This document shows, piece by piece, positions 32,882-42,451 of a stretch of 64,000 bases of DNA (position 1 is the stretch's first letter; each line of letters opens with the position of its first letter). Origin of the DNA: Candidatus Dormiibacterota bacterium (lineage in GTDB: Bacteria; Chloroflexota; Dormibacteria; Dormibacterales; Dormibacteraceae); NCBI GenBank assembly GCA_024280995.1, contig JAMXLM010000011.1, positions 1 through 64,000 on the forward strand, read 5' to 3'. Under the pieces are notes generated by a model. It was not told the DNA's origin. It made no database searches and was given only the letters and a program-made list of their open reading frames with translations. The translations under genes were made by a program, and so were the position numbers.

Positions 32882-33036
32882 TTTCCGTGGAGTAGAAGTT
32901 CGGCCATCCCATTTGGCCGCACTCGCCGCCGGCGCACTCTCGCCCCGACAAGGTTGGGAAGAGGGCGGCAAGTGAGGGGAGGCTTTACAGAGTGGTTTGC
33001 GCACTTTGCCTCCCAACAAGCACAAGGGGGAACCAT

Positions 33037-34293
33037 ATGGTTCGAGCTAGGGGACTGGTAGTCCTCACAGTCGCGACTCTGGTCGCATTTGCCTGCGGCG
33101 GCTCCACCAACGGCGGCAGCAGCAACAAGGGCGAGATCGACATCGCCAGCGACCTGCCGACGTCCGGCGCCGACGCCTCCAGCGGTCTGCCCACTCAGTA
33201 CGGCGCTGCCTTCGCGGTCGAGCAGGCCGGCAGCGTCAAGGGCTTCACGCTGAAGTTCATCCCGTTTGACGACGCGGTCAACGGCAAGCACGACCCGACC
33301 AAGGGCACCCAGAACGTGCAGCAGATGATCTCCAACCCGAAGATCCTCGGCATGGTCGGTCCGTTCAACTCCGGTGTTGCCGGGGCCGAGATCCCGGTGG
33401 CCAACCAGGCGCCGCTGGCGATGATCAGCCCGTCCAACACCAACGAGTGCTTGACCATCAACTTCGACTACTGCCAGAAGTACGCCGGCTACACCGTCTC
33501 CAGCCTCCGCCCGACCGGCAAGAACAACTACTTCCGCGTCGCGGCGAACGACACCTTCCAGGGCCCGGCGATGGCCGACTTCGCGTTTGACACGCTCGGC
33601 CTCAAGACCGTTGCGGTCTGGGACGACCAGGAGCCGTTCGGCCTGGGCGTCGCCAACAACTTCGCCAAGGAGTTCCAGAAGAAGGGCGGCACCGTGGTTG
33701 CCCGCCAGGGCTTCGACACGTCGAGCAAGCCCGACTTCCACAGCTGGCTGAACCGCGCAAAGGCGGCCGGCGCGCAGGGCATTTACGCCGGCGCCACCTC
33801 CGCTTCGTACGGATGCATTCCGCGCGCGCAGAGCCAGGGCATCTTTGACCCGAACTCCTACTACCTCGGTCCCGACGGCATCGGCGACGGCCAGTGCCTC
33901 AAGGACTCGGGCTCGATGGCGAACGACCACATGTACGCCAGCCAGGGCGTCGCGGACGCCGGCTCGAACTCGAGCGCGGCTTCGACGATCGCCAAGTACA
34001 AGGCTGAGCACCCGAACGCAGCCGACACCGCCGCTTACACCTTCGCCGCATACGACTGCGCGGCGATCCTGATCGACTCGATCGGGCGCGCGATCGACGC
34101 CAACAACGGCAACATGCCGTCGCGGCAGCAGGTCATCGACCAGATCGCGAAGACCAGCAACTTCCAGGGTCTCACCGGCACATACACGCTGAACGCAGCG
34201 GGTGACCCGACGACTCCGGCCCTCCAGATCCAGCAGAACAAGAGCTCAGGCTGGACGACCATCAAGAACATCGCAGTCAACCCAGGCTCATAA
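33037..34293 (+). CDS. livJ: Branched-chain amino acid ABC transporter substrate-binding lipoprotein (418 aa)
   Basis: Second LivJ-like lipoprotein, directly before the permease genes and therefore the likely main binding protein of this transporter. Lipobox A-F-A-C near residue 20, a short Gly/Ser-rich linker (G-G-S-T-N-G-G-S-S-N), then I-D-I-A-S-D-L-P-T-S-G and a full Peripla_BP_6 domain. The ATG follows a GGGGG-containing ribosome-binding site. A strong terminator after it predicts that binding protein is made in excess over the permease, as is usual for such systems. Confidence 0.9.
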   Translation: MVRARGLVVLTVATLVAFACGGSTNGGSSNKGEIDIASDLPTSGADASSGLPTQYGAAFAVEQAGSVKGFTLKFIPFDDAVNGKHDPTKGTQNVQQMISNPKILGMVGPFNSGVAGAEIPVANQAPLAMISPSNTNECLTINFDYCQKYAGYTVSSLRPTGKNNYFRVAANDTFQGPAMADFAFDTLGLKTVAVWDDQEPFGLGVANNFAKEFQKKGGTVVARQGFDTSSKPDFHSWLNRAKAAGAQGIYAGATSASYGCIPRAQSQGIFDPNSYYLGPDGIGDGQCLKDSGSMANDHMYASQGVADAGSNSSAASTIAKYKAEHPNAADTAAYTFAAYDCAAILIDSIGRAIDANNGNMPSRQQVIDQIAKTSNFQGLTGTYTLNAAGDPTTPALQIQQNKSSGWTTIKNIAVNPGS

Positions 34294-34305
34294 AGTCGAC
34301 CTCTG

Positions 34306-34340
34306 AGAAGGAGGGGCACCGGGCCCCTCCTTCTTTTCTT
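34306..34340 (+). terminator. Intrinsic terminator between livJ and livH
   Basis: GAAGGAGGGGC (34307-34317) and GCCCCTCCTTC (34323-34333) form an 11-bp stem with a 5-nt loop, followed by TTTTCTT. It is the only textbook rho-independent terminator in the window and probably lets only part of transcription continue into livHMGF. Confidence 0.9.
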
Positions 34341-34377
34341 ACGCGAAGTCTGGATTTGTGAACAATTAGGGGCTCGA

Positions 34378-35436
34378 ATGGCAACGGCTGTCCAGCGATT
34401 GAGGGGCACCTTCCTACCGCTGAGCTTCAACAGCGGGCTCAACGTGATCGGCATTCTCGTGGTTCTCGTGGCTCTGTTCGCCTCGACGCAACGCGTGATC
34501 GAGGGAGGCGGGACCTACTTCTTCCAGACGCTGGGCTTCGGCCTCGCGCAGGGCGCGATCTTCGCCCTCGTGGCGCTGGGCTACACGATGGTCTACGGCA
34601 TCATCGAGCTCATCAACTTCGCCCACGGAGATGTCTTCACCCTTGGTGCCTTCTTCTCGCTGGCGATAATCACTTCGCCGTTGGGTGCGCTGATTGGGCT
34701 GACTCCGAGCTCATCCGGTGCTGGCGTCATCCTTCCGCTTCTTGGCCTGTTCGTTGTCACGATGCTGTTTTGCGCGCTGGTCAACATCGCCATCGAACGG
34801 GTCGCCTACCGGCCGCTGCGCCATGCTCCCCGGTTGGCCCCCCTCATCACGGCCATCGGCATGTCGGCCCTGCTCGAGGGCATCATGAACGTCTGGAAAG
34901 GTCCGTACAACCTCGCGTACCCGGATTTCCTGCCCGAGAACCAGATCCCGCTAGGCGGCGGCGCGACCATCGCCGCCAAGTCGGTCTTCGTGATCGTCAT
35001 CGCGGTCGTCCTGATGGTCGTGCTCACGCTGTTCATCAACCGCTCGAAGCTCGGCAAGGCCATGCGCGCGACCGCGCAGGACCGCGATGCGGCGCAGCTG
35101 ATGGGCATCGACATCAACCGCACCATCTCCGCCACCTTCTTCATCGGGGCCGCGCTCGCGGGCGCGGGCGGCATCATCTACGGCCTCTACTACAACTCGG
35201 TCCAGGCCTTTGACGGTTTCCAGTACGGCCTGTATGCCTTCACCGCCGCGGTGTTCGGCGGAATCGGCAACATCCCGGGCGCGGCGATCGGCGGTTTCGT
35301 CATCGGGATCGTCTTCGCGATGTCCGACGGCTACTTCACCACGAAGTGGACGATCCCGCTGATCTTCGCCATCCTGATCTTCGTCCTGGTCTTCCGCCCG
35401 ACGGGCCTGCTCGGCATGAGGGTTCCGGAGAAGTGA
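34378..35436 (+). CDS. livH: Branched-chain amino acid ABC transporter permease LivH (352 aa)
   Basis: Inner-membrane permease with about nine helices. The family marks Y-G-I-I-E-L-I-N-F-A-H-G-D (about 76-88), R-A-T-A-Q-D-R-D-A-A-Q-L-M-G-I-D-I-N (about 231-248, the coupling helix that docks on LivG/F) and F-G-G-I-G-N-I-P-G-A are present. An extra N-terminal helix makes it longer than E. coli LivH. Start ATG at 34378; its stop overlaps livM (GTGA). Confidence 0.95.
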   Translation: MATAVQRLRGTFLPLSFNSGLNVIGILVVLVALFASTQRVIEGGGTYFFQTLGFGLAQGAIFALVALGYTMVYGIIELINFAHGDVFTLGAFFSLAIITSPLGALIGLTPSSSGAGVILPLLGLFVVTMLFCALVNIAIERVAYRPLRHAPRLAPLITAIGMSALLEGIMNVWKGPYNLAYPDFLPENQIPLGGGATIAAKSVFVIVIAVVLMVVLTLFINRSKLGKAMRATAQDRDAAQLMGIDINRTISATFFIGAALAGAGGIIYGLYYNSVQAFDGFQYGLYAFTAAVFGGIGNIPGAAIGGFVIGIVFAMSDGYFTTKWTIPLIFAILIFVLVFRPTGLLGMRVPEK

Positions 35437-36641
35437 GCCGCGTTCGCGACTTCTGGAACTCCAACCGGCGCAACCCGAACGCGATCGCGTACGCCATCTT
35501 CATCATCGGAGCGATCTTCTACCCGTCGATCGTCCAGTTCTTGAACGGAGGCAATGGCGACTACCTCGTCGGCTTTGCCGCCGACGGAGGGATCTACATC
35601 CTCATGGCGATCGGCCTCAACGTGGTGGTCGGGTTCGCCGGGCTGCTCGACCTCGGCTACGCGGCGTTCTTCGCCATCGGCTCCTACACGTACGCGACGG
35701 TGGCCTCATATCACCTCGGCGTGACGCCGATCGGCCACGCGCTGCACCTTCCCTTCTGGATCGCGCTTTTGATCGGCATGTTCGTCGCGGCCGCAGCGGG
35801 GGCGCTGCTGGGGGCGCCGACGCTTCGCTTGCGGGGCGACTACCTGGCGATCGTGACGCTCGGATTCGGGGAGATCGTGCCGATCGTCTTCCGCAACGGT
35901 GAGGTGTGGACCGGCGGTGTACCCGGGATCAGCGGTCTCGACGTGCCTTCCCTTCCCGGCTGGTTCGTGGGGCCATGGATCGGCCAGGATTTCGGCTGGG
36001 TGCCGGACTTCAGGTTCAACACCGGCAACCTGACCGCCTACTACGTGCTGATGTGCTTCCTGATCGCCATCACGGTAGTTTTGGTGCACAACCTGTACAA
36101 CTCGCGGCTCGGTCGCGCCTGGATGGCCGTGCGCGAGGACGAGACCGCAGCCGCCGCGAGCGGAGTGAATACGGTGACCGTCAAGCTGCTGGCGTTCTCG
36201 ATCGGCGCGGCGACCAGCGGCTTTGCCGGAGCCTTCTACGGCGCCAAGCTTTCATACGTCAGCTCCGAGAACTTCGGCTTCGTCGTCTCGGTCACGGTGC
36301 TGGCGATGGTCGTCCTCGGCGGGATGGGCAACATTCCGGGCGCCATGCTGGGCGCCGCGGTGCTGTACTTCATCCTTTTCCGGTTGCTGCCTGACGCGCC
36401 GGCGCAGCTCCAGAGCCTGGCGTCGGCCCTCGGCCTTGACTTCCTCAACAAAGCCGACCCGAATGGGTGGCCCGGGATTGGCGAGGTGGTGTCTCGATTG
36501 AAGTACGTCATCTTCGGGTTGATCCTGGTCGGGATCATGCTTTTGCGCCCTCAGGGACTTCTGCCCAGCCAGGTCCGCAAGCAGGAGCTGAAGCACGCAG
36601 AGCACGAGGCGCTCACGGCGCCGAGGCAGCTGCAGGGCTAG
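35433..36641 (+). CDS. livM: Branched-chain amino acid ABC transporter permease LivM (402 aa)
   Basis: Second permease subunit, with about ten helices. N-V-V-V-G-F-A-G-L-L-D-L-G-Y-A-A-F (about 66-82), L-R-G-D-Y-L-A-I-V-T-L-G-F-G-E-I and the coupling motif R-E-D-E-T-A-A-A-A-S-G-V-N-T are typical. The GTG start overlaps the livH stop. The frame is open upstream to 35346 inside livH, which is not coding in this frame. A few C-terminal residues form a charged cytoplasmic tail. Confidence 0.95.
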   Translation: MSRVRDFWNSNRRNPNAIAYAIFIIGAIFYPSIVQFLNGGNGDYLVGFAADGGIYILMAIGLNVVVGFAGLLDLGYAAFFAIGSYTYATVASYHLGVTPIGHALHLPFWIALLIGMFVAAAAGALLGAPTLRLRGDYLAIVTLGFGEIVPIVFRNGEVWTGGVPGISGLDVPSLPGWFVGPWIGQDFGWVPDFRFNTGNLTAYYVLMCFLIAITVVLVHNLYNSRLGRAWMAVREDETAAAASGVNTVTVKLLAFSIGAATSGFAGAFYGAKLSYVSSENFGFVVSVTVLAMVVLGGMGNIPGAMLGAAVLYFILFRLLPDAPAQLQSLASALGLDFLNKADPNGWPGIGEVVSRLKYVIFGLILVGIMLLRPQGLLPSQVRKQELKHAEHEALTAPRQLQG

Positions 36642-36643
36642 CG

Positions 36644-37408
36644 ATGGCGCCGATTCTGCGTGTCGAAGGCGTGAGCAAGAGGTTCGGCGGGCTCGTCGCC
36701 GTCGACAACGTCAGCTTCGAGGTCAACGAAGGCGAGGTCTTTGCACTCATCGGCCCCAACGGAGCCGGCAAGACGACGCTGTTCAACTGCGTCACAGGGT
36801 TCTACACGCCGACGTTGGGCACCGTCACGTTCCAGGGTCGCGACATAACGGGCTTTCCACCCCACCGCACGGCGAAGGCCGGGATTGCGCGCACGTTCCA
36901 GAACATCCGCCTGTTCGACTACATGACGGCGGTCGACAACGTCCGCCTGGGTCACCACGTCCGCATGCGCTCCAGGCTGTGGGACTCGCTGTTCAAGACC
37001 CCGTTCGAGAGGCGCGAGGAGCGTGAGATCACCGAGCACTCGATGGAGCTGCTCGACCTTGTCGGTCTCAAACGGCACGCAGACAGCTACGCGCGGAACC
37101 TCGCCTACGGGCAGCAGCGCCGGCTCGAGATCGCGCGCGCCCTCGCCACAGACCCCAAGCTCCTGCTCCTGGACGAGCCGGCGGCCGGGTTCACGCCACA
37201 GGAGAAAGTCGAGCTGATGCAGCTGGTGCAGGTGATTCTCGCCCGTGGCATCACGGTGTTTCTCATCGAGCACGACATGAGGGTCGTGATGCAGGCGTCG
37301 AAGCGGATCGTCGTCCTCGACCATGGGGAGAAGATCGCCGAGGGCACGCCGGCCGAGGTGCGCGCGAACCAGCGCGTGATCGAGGCGTACCTGGGCAAGT
37401 CGGCCTAG
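36644..37408 (+). CDS. livG: Branched-chain amino acid ABC transporter ATP-binding protein LivG (254 aa)
   Basis: ABC ATPase. Walker A is G-P-N-G-A-G-K-T-T (about 39-47), the signature region reads A-Y-G-Q-Q-R-R-L-E-I-A-R-A (about 152-164), and Walker B is L-L-L-L-D-E-P-A-A-G. The LivG-specific F-Q-N-I-R-L-F and long helical insert are present, as is I-E-H-D-M at the H-loop. It begins 2 bp after livM. Confidence 0.96.
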   Translation: MAPILRVEGVSKRFGGLVAVDNVSFEVNEGEVFALIGPNGAGKTTLFNCVTGFYTPTLGTVTFQGRDITGFPPHRTAKAGIARTFQNIRLFDYMTAVDNVRLGHHVRMRSRLWDSLFKTPFERREEREITEHSMELLDLVGLKRHADSYARNLAYGQQRRLEIARALATDPKLLLLDEPAAGFTPQEKVELMQLVQVILARGITVFLIEHDMRVVMQASKRIVVLDHGEKIAEGTPAEVRANQRVIEAYLGKSA

Positions 37409-37422
37409 TGCGAGCTCGTTAG

Positions 37423-38131
<709 letters not shown>

Positions 38132-38133
<2 letters not shown>

Positions 38134-38147
38134 CCGCTTCAGCGGCT
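38132..38147. terminator. Short hairpin after livF
   Basis: AGCCGC/GCGGCT with loop TTCA, overlapping the livF stop codon and lying between convergent genes. There is no T-tract. Confidence 0.4.
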
Positions 38148-38162
38148 GGCGGCGCTGCGGCT

Positions 38163-38987
38163 CTATCGGCCTCGCGGCACGCTCTCGACGAACAGGTAGA
38201 TCAGGACGATCGCGAACGCCCCGTATTCGAGGACCACGTTGCGCGTGAAGCTGTCCTCGACCGTGTGCCGGACCAGACCGCGGTTGATGTACCAGGCGAA
38301 CAGCAGCATCACCGCGAACGTGCCCTCGTTGACGTACAGGTAAAGGGACAACGCCGTGACCGCCCACGCGAGAAACGTCACGACCTGGCCGACGAACAGG
38401 GCGAAAATGAACGCGCGGCGTGGCGCGATGGCCGCGCCGTTGATGCGGAAGCTCCGGTACGAGGCCAGGAACGTGATCGTGAAGATCCACAGCAGGCGGA
38501 GGATCGGGTTGAACGGCAGCGTCACGATCACGAGGTAGGCGCCGGCCAGGACCAGGATGAGGATGGTCTCCTGGAGGATCAGGTGGCCGCGCTTCTCGGA
38601 GTCGCGCAGGCGCAGGTAGTCGAGCCGCGCCGCGATCATGAAGCCGGCGCCGAAGGCGGCCGTGAGGACCAGGTACTTCCACAGCTCCGGCACGATCAGC
38701 GACAGGCCGGCGAGGGTCGTGGCGCCCAGCGCCACCGGGATGTAGTGCTCGATGCGCGGAAACTCCTCGGTGCCCCGCAGGTAGCCGAGGAGCGCAGGCG
38801 CCGCCACGATGACCAGGCCGAGGGCGATGGCCCATACCTGGCCCGGGCCCAAGAGCTCGGACTTGAATCCAAGCGCGATCGCCACGAGCACGACGCCCGC
38901 GAAGATCAAAAAGCTTCGATCGCGCTCTGTCCTGGCGGAAGAGTCGGCCACGACCGCCTTCTCCGCCAGCGCCGGTGGCAGCTTCAT
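38163..38987 (-). CDS. Polytopic hypothetical membrane protein (274 aa)
   Basis: About eight transmembrane helices after a short polar N-terminus (M-K-L-P-P-A-L-A-E-K). Family not recognised. Soluble loops are short and no catalytic motif is visible; a charged E-E-F-P-R-I-E-H-Y turn near residue 75 and R-L-D-Y-L-R-L-R-D-S-E-K-R near 122 are the most polar parts. The open frame reads through repeat element R2 to 39161, which is not protein. The ATG at 38987 is 1 bp from the end of R2, and no ribosome-binding site is seen outside the repeat arm. Confidence 0.65.
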   Translation of the reverse strand: MKLPPALAEKAVVADSSARTERDRSFLIFAGVVLVAIALGFKSELLGPGQVWAIALGLVIVAAPALLGYLRGTEEFPRIEHYIPVALGATTLAGLSLIVPELWKYLVLTAAFGAGFMIAARLDYLRLRDSEKRGHLILQETILILVLAGAYLVIVTLPFNPILRLLWIFTITFLASYRSFRINGAAIAPRRAFIFALFVGQVVTFLAWAVTALSLYLYVNEGTFAVMLLFAWYINRGLVRHTVEDSFTRNVVLEYGAFAIVLIYLFVESVPRGR

Positions 38988-38988
38988 C

Positions 38989-39182
38989 GGGTGAGGCGGA
39001 CCCGAAGTCCGCAGCGTATCCGCGGCATCGGCGGCCGGAGCCAAGGAGACGACGAGCATGCGAGGGAGCGCATCCCGTAGATGCGTGAACGAGCACGCAC
39101 AGGAGTCGACGACGGCTTCAGCGCTGAATGCGCCCGGCCGCCTAGGCCAGCGGAGACGCAAGGAACTCGGGCCGGCTCACCC
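38989..39182. repeat. Structured interspersed element R2 (upstream of the gene at 38987)
   Basis: 194 bp. End arms GGGTGAG (38989-38995) and CTCACCC (39176-39182) are perfect, followed inward by paired GCG..TCCGC segments on both sides. Core GGCATCGGCGGCCGGAGCC, a CGCATC/GATGCG hairpin and a GCGC-TGAAT-GCGC hairpin lie within. One base separates the element from the start codon. Compared with R4 and R5 the arm has TCCGC instead of TTCGCG on both sides, keeping the pairing. Confidence 0.85.
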
Positions 39183-39197
39183 ACCAAGAGGGGGAAT

Positions 39198-39587
39198 TTA
39201 AGCACGGCCGTATCGATCCTCGAGCCTGATCACGTCATCGATCTCGGGTGTGGACACCTCGAAGATGTCGGTGTCCTCGACAGCCGTAAGACGGTGACGT
39301 GTGCCTGGCGTTATGTGCAGGGTGTCCCCCACCTCCATTCGGTGCTTGGTCAGCCTGCCGTCGGGACCGCCGACCTCCATGTCGACCACTCCTTTCATCA
39401 CGTACTGGAACTCGTCCTTGCGCTCGTGGAACTGGAGTGACAGGGCCTCGCCCTTGTTGATGTGCAGGATCTTGCCGGCGTAGCGGTCCGTGATCGCCCA
39501 GCGAAGCTCGTAACCCCAGGGTTTCTCGACCTTCTGGTCGTCGACCCTGCCGAACTCAGGACGCACCAGCATGCTGCTTGGCGACAT
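39198..39587 (-). CDS. Mannose-phosphate-isomerase-type cupin (129 aa)
   Basis: Single cupin domain of the type II phosphomannose-isomerase family: K-P-W-G-Y-E-L-R-W, L-H-I-N-K-G-E-A-L-S-L-Q-F-H-E-R-K-D-E, then a second motif G-D-T-L-H-I-T-P-G-T-R-H-R-L-T. The metal-binding His and Glu are kept. In other bacteria this domain is fused to ManC; here it is separate but in the same gene string as manC and the phosphohexomutase, so it may interconvert fructose-6-P and mannose-6-P. Starts at 39587 and 39572 are both possible; the first lies inside an arm of element R3. Confidence 0.8.
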   Translation of the reverse strand: MSPSSMLVRPEFGRVDDQKVEKPWGYELRWAITDRYAGKILHINKGEALSLQFHERKDEFQYVMKGVVDMEVGGPDGRLTKHRMEVGDTLHITPGTRHRLTAVEDTDIFEVSTPEIDDVIRLEDRYGRA

Positions 39588-39757
39588 GACCCGGCTGGTC
39601 GACGAGAGATTCGGCGGTCCAGGCGGCCCGGATGCTAGGCGCGGGCGAGCACCGGAGCGAGCGCATCCGTCGATGCGTAAGCGAGGAGCTGAGCCCGCAA
39701 CAACGCAGACGGGCTGCATGGGCGCCGAGGATCCGGCGACTAGGCCGGGGCATGTTG
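39582..39757. repeat. Structured interspersed element R3 (between the phosphohexomutase and cupin genes)
   Basis: About 176 bp, the shortest copy. The arms CGACATG.CCCGGC..GTCG (39582-) and CAACATG.CCCGGC..GTCG (reverse complement, to 39757) match at about three quarters of 48 positions and include a paired TCGGCG segment. A CGCATC/GATGCG hairpin and an AGCCCG/CGGGCT hairpin are inside. The right arm covers the last codons of the mutase gene and the left arm covers the cupin start codon, so the element spans the whole gap. Confidence 0.75.
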
Positions 39758-41179
39758 CCTGATTCCGACGATGTCTTCCAGGGCACGCAATCGAGATTCG
39801 ACCGCCTCGCTGTCGGCCGCCTCGGAGTAGATCCGGATCAGGGCCTCCGTGCCGCTTGCGCGCAGCAGCACCCAGCTGCCGTCGGCCAGATAGAACTTGA
39901 ACCCGTCGTCCGAGCGCACGCGCTGCACCTGCACGCCGGCGATCTCGTCCGGCTCGTTCTTCTCGAGCGTCTCGAGGATGCGCTTGCGGTCGGCGTCGTA
40001 GGTGTCGCGATGCAGGTGAATGTCGTGGCGCGCGTACGCATGCGGTCCGACCCGCTGCTCGAGACCCGCCAGGATCGCCGAGATCGACTTCCCCGACTTG
40101 ACCATCATGTCGGCGAAGAGCAGCCCGATCAGGATGCCGTCCCGCTCGGGTATGTGGCCGCGCACCGCGAATCCGCCCGACTCCTCACCGCCGAGAAGCG
40201 CGTTCGTCTCCATCATCTTGGGCGCTACGTTCTTGAAGCCGACCGGCACCTCGTACACGCGCTCTCCGTACTCGGCGCCGAGCTTGTCCACCATCGCCGT
40301 CATGTTCACCGTCTTGACGACAGGCCCGCGCATGCCGCGCGTCTCGAAGAGGTACAGCATCAGCATCGCGAAAACCTGGAGCTGGTTGATGAAGCGCCCG
40401 GTCTCGTCGATGATCCCGACCCGGTCCGCGTCTCCGTCGGTGCAGATGGCGAGGTCCTGGTTGCCCACCTTCATCACCGTGATGGTGGAGTCGATGTTCG
40501 GTGGAATCGGTTCGGGGTTCAAGCCGCCGAACAGCGGGTTGCGCTGGTTGTGCAGCTCGGTCACCACCGTGCGGCCGCCGCCGATCATCTCCGCGATGTA
40601 GCCGTATCCCGACCCGTACATGCACTCGTGGACGATGCGCAGCCCGGCGTCTTTGATCGCGTCGAGGTCGACCATCCGCGCGATCTGGGTGTAGTAGGCG
40701 TGCCGCGGGTCGTATGAGCTCACCAGGCCGTGATTCGCACTGCGTTCCGGCGCGCTGACCTCGTCCAGGCCGGCGATGTTGCGCTCGAGCTCGGCGATGA
40801 CCTCTGACGGCACCGCGCTCCCCGTCTCGGTCTTGTACTTGTAGCCGTTGTACTGGTACGGGTTGTGGCTTGCGGTGATGGCCACCGCGCCGGTGGCTTT
40901 GCGGTCGATCACGGTCCACGACGCGACCTGGGTCGGCGAAGGCCTGTCGAAGACGAGCGTCTTGATTCCGTTCGCCGCGAAGATCTCCGCGACGGCCTGG
41001 GCGAAGTCCTCCGACGCGAACCGGCAGTCGTAGCCGACGATCGCCATGGGATCGTTCGAGCGGGTCTTCATGTACTGGGCGGTCGCCTGCGCGACCCTGC
41101 GCACGTTGCCGAAGGTGAAGTCGTCCGCGATGATTCCCCGCCATCCGTCCGTGCCGAATTTGATCTGCGTGGGCTGCAT
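39740..41179 (-). CDS. Phosphoglucomutase/phosphomannomutase family enzyme (479 aa)
   Basis: Alpha-D-phosphohexomutase that interconverts hexose 1- and 6-phosphates. K-F-G-T-D-G-W-R-G near the start, active phosphoserine loop T-A-S-H-N-P-Y-Q-Y-N-G (about 103-113), metal loop D-G-D-A-D-R-V (about 250-256), sugar loop G-G-E-E-S-G-G-F and the C-terminal R-A-S-G-T-E phosphate site. With manC and the cupin it would make mannose-1-P for GDP-mannose, but glucose-1-P for the UDP- and dTDP-sugar genes is equally possible. Confidence 0.92.
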   Translation of the reverse strand: MQPTQIKFGTDGWRGIIADDFTFGNVRRVAQATAQYMKTRSNDPMAIVGYDCRFASEDFAQAVAEIFAANGIKTLVFDRPSPTQVASWTVIDRKATGAVAITASHNPYQYNGYKYKTETGSAVPSEVIAELERNIAGLDEVSAPERSANHGLVSSYDPRHAYYTQIARMVDLDAIKDAGLRIVHECMYGSGYGYIAEMIGGGRTVVTELHNQRNPLFGGLNPEPIPPNIDSTITVMKVGNQDLAICTDGDADRVGIIDETGRFINQLQVFAMLMLYLFETRGMRGPVVKTVNMTAMVDKLGAEYGERVYEVPVGFKNVAPKMMETNALLGGEESGGFAVRGHIPERDGILIGLLFADMMVKSGKSISAILAGLEQRVGPHAYARHDIHLHRDTYDADRKRILETLEKNEPDEIAGVQVQRVRSDDGFKFYLADGSWVLLRASGTEALIRIYSEAADSEAVESRLRALEDIVGIRQHAPA

Positions 41180-41186
41180 GTCGGAC

Positions 41187-41389
41187 TAGGAGGTGGCCCG
41201 GTCCCGGGATCCGCAGCAGATTCGCGGCATCGGCGGCCGGAGCCAAGGATGGGGTGGCGCGACGAGGAGCGCAGCCGTGGCTGCGTAACGAGTGAGCGCC
41301 GGGCCCCCAGACGACGGCTTCAGCGCCGAAGGCGCCCGGCCGTCCGTGACGCGAAGATGCGCGGAGCCTCCGGGGCGAGACACCTCCTA
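41187..41389. repeat. Structured interspersed element R4 (between manC and the phosphohexomutase gene)
   Basis: 203 bp. Ends TAGGAGGTG (41187-41195) and CACCTCCTA (41381-41389) are perfect inverted repeats, then paired TCCGC and TTCGCG segments. Core GGCATCGGCGGCCGGAGCC, hairpin CGCAGC/GCTGCG and hairpin GCGCC-GAA-GGCGC. It fills the 207-bp gap: one end includes the manC stop codon and the other is 7 bp from the mutase ATG. Confidence 0.88.
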
Positions 41390-42451
41390 AAGGTAACGAG
41401 TCTTGCGGGCGCGCTTCAGGGCGTCCACGACCTTGCGCACGTCCTGAGCGCGCGAGCGCGGAACGACGAGGACGGCGTCCTCGGTGTCCACGATGATCAT
41501 GTCCTCCAGCCCAATGGCGGCCACGAGGCGGCGATCGCCGAACACAAGGCTCCCTGTCGTGTCGACGAGCACAGCCTCTCCCTCGACCGAGTTGCCGTGC
41601 GCGTCAGCGTGCACGCGGTCGCCCAGCTCGGCCCAGCTGCCGATGTCCGACCACTCGAAGCGGGCGGGGATGAGCAGGAGGTTGCGCGTCTTCTCGAGCA
41701 CGGTCCGGTCGATCACGTCGACCGGAAGCTTCGAGTAGATCAGCGTCGCGCGGTCCTCGTCGCCCGCGCTGCGAGCGTGGACGACGGCTTCGAGCTCGGT
41801 CCGGCGGCGCGGGAGGTGGCGGCCAAGCTCGTCCATCATCACCCGCGGCCGCCAGGCGAACCACGCGAGGTTCCAGTAGTACCCGCCTGACTGGATGAAG
41901 CGCCTGGCCGTGGCCAGGTTGGGTTTCTCGGTGAACTGCTCGACGCGTCGCGTGCCGGCCGGCCCCGCGCGGCGGGCCCGGATGTAGCCCAGCCCGGTGG
42001 ATGGAAACCGCGGCTTGAGGCCGAGGGCGATGATGCTGTCCGTCTCGGACGCGGCCTTCAGCCCGGCGCGTATCGCGCGCGCCACCTCAGCCTTACCACG
42101 CACGACGTGGTCGGCCGCCATCGAGATCACGACCGCATCGGGATCGAGCTGCGCCAGCGTCGCGGCCGCCAGCCCGTAGGCGTTGGTCGTGCCCCGGGCC
42201 ATCGGCTCGAGGACCAGGTGCTGGTCGTCGATCTCCGGCAGCACCGCCCTGATGACGTCGCGCTGGGCGCGCTCCGTGACGACGAAGATCTCGTCGACCA
42301 GGCCGCGGACCCGGTCGTAGGCATCCCGCAGCAGCGGGCGCCCGCGATCGGCGAGCGGAAGAGCGTGCTTCGGCCTCGAGCGCCGCGAGCGCGGCCAGAG
42401 CCGGGTGCCGGCCCCGCCGGCCGGGATGAGCGCGAACCTCTTTCGACTCAC
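41387..42451 (-). CDS. manC: Mannose-1-phosphate guanylyltransferase (354 aa)
   Basis: Makes GDP-mannose from GTP and mannose-1-P. N-terminal nucleotidyltransferase motif [13 protein letters not shown] (about 10-22), the P-K-H-A-L-P-L segment in place of the usual P-K-Q-x-L, and E-K-P-N-L-A-T-A (about 180). The C-terminal W-S-D-I-G-S-W and left-handed helix region is present; the PMI cupin domain is absent and encoded separately at 39198. The GTG start overlaps the metK stop (GTGA). Confidence 0.93.
   Translation of the reverse strand: MSRKRFALIPAGGAGTRLWPRSRRSRPKHALPLADRGRPLLRDAYDRVRGLVDEIFVVTERAQRDVIRAVLPEIDDQHLVLEPMARGTTNAYGLAAATLAQLDPDAVVISMAADHVVRGKAEVARAIRAGLKAASETDSIIALGLKPRFPSTGLGYIRARRAGPAGTRRVEQFTEKPNLATARRFIQSGGYYWNLAWFAWRPRVMMDELGRHLPRRRTELEAVVHARSAGDEDRATLIYSKLPVDVIDRTVLEKTRNLLLIPARFEWSDIGSWAELGDRVHADAHGNSVEGEAVLVDTTGSLVFGDRRLVAAIGLEDMIIVDTEDAVLVVPRSRAQDVRKVVDALKRARKTRYL

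Noticed and set aside
32806..33036. Small gene in the gap between the two binding-protein genes
   Set aside because: No frame with a start, a ribosome-binding site and plausible composition; the gap is better explained by a promoter and leader.
38989..41389. Insertion-sequence remnant
   Set aside because: No transposase-like reading frame and no obvious target-site duplication; paired arms change sequence between copies, unlike fixed IS ends.
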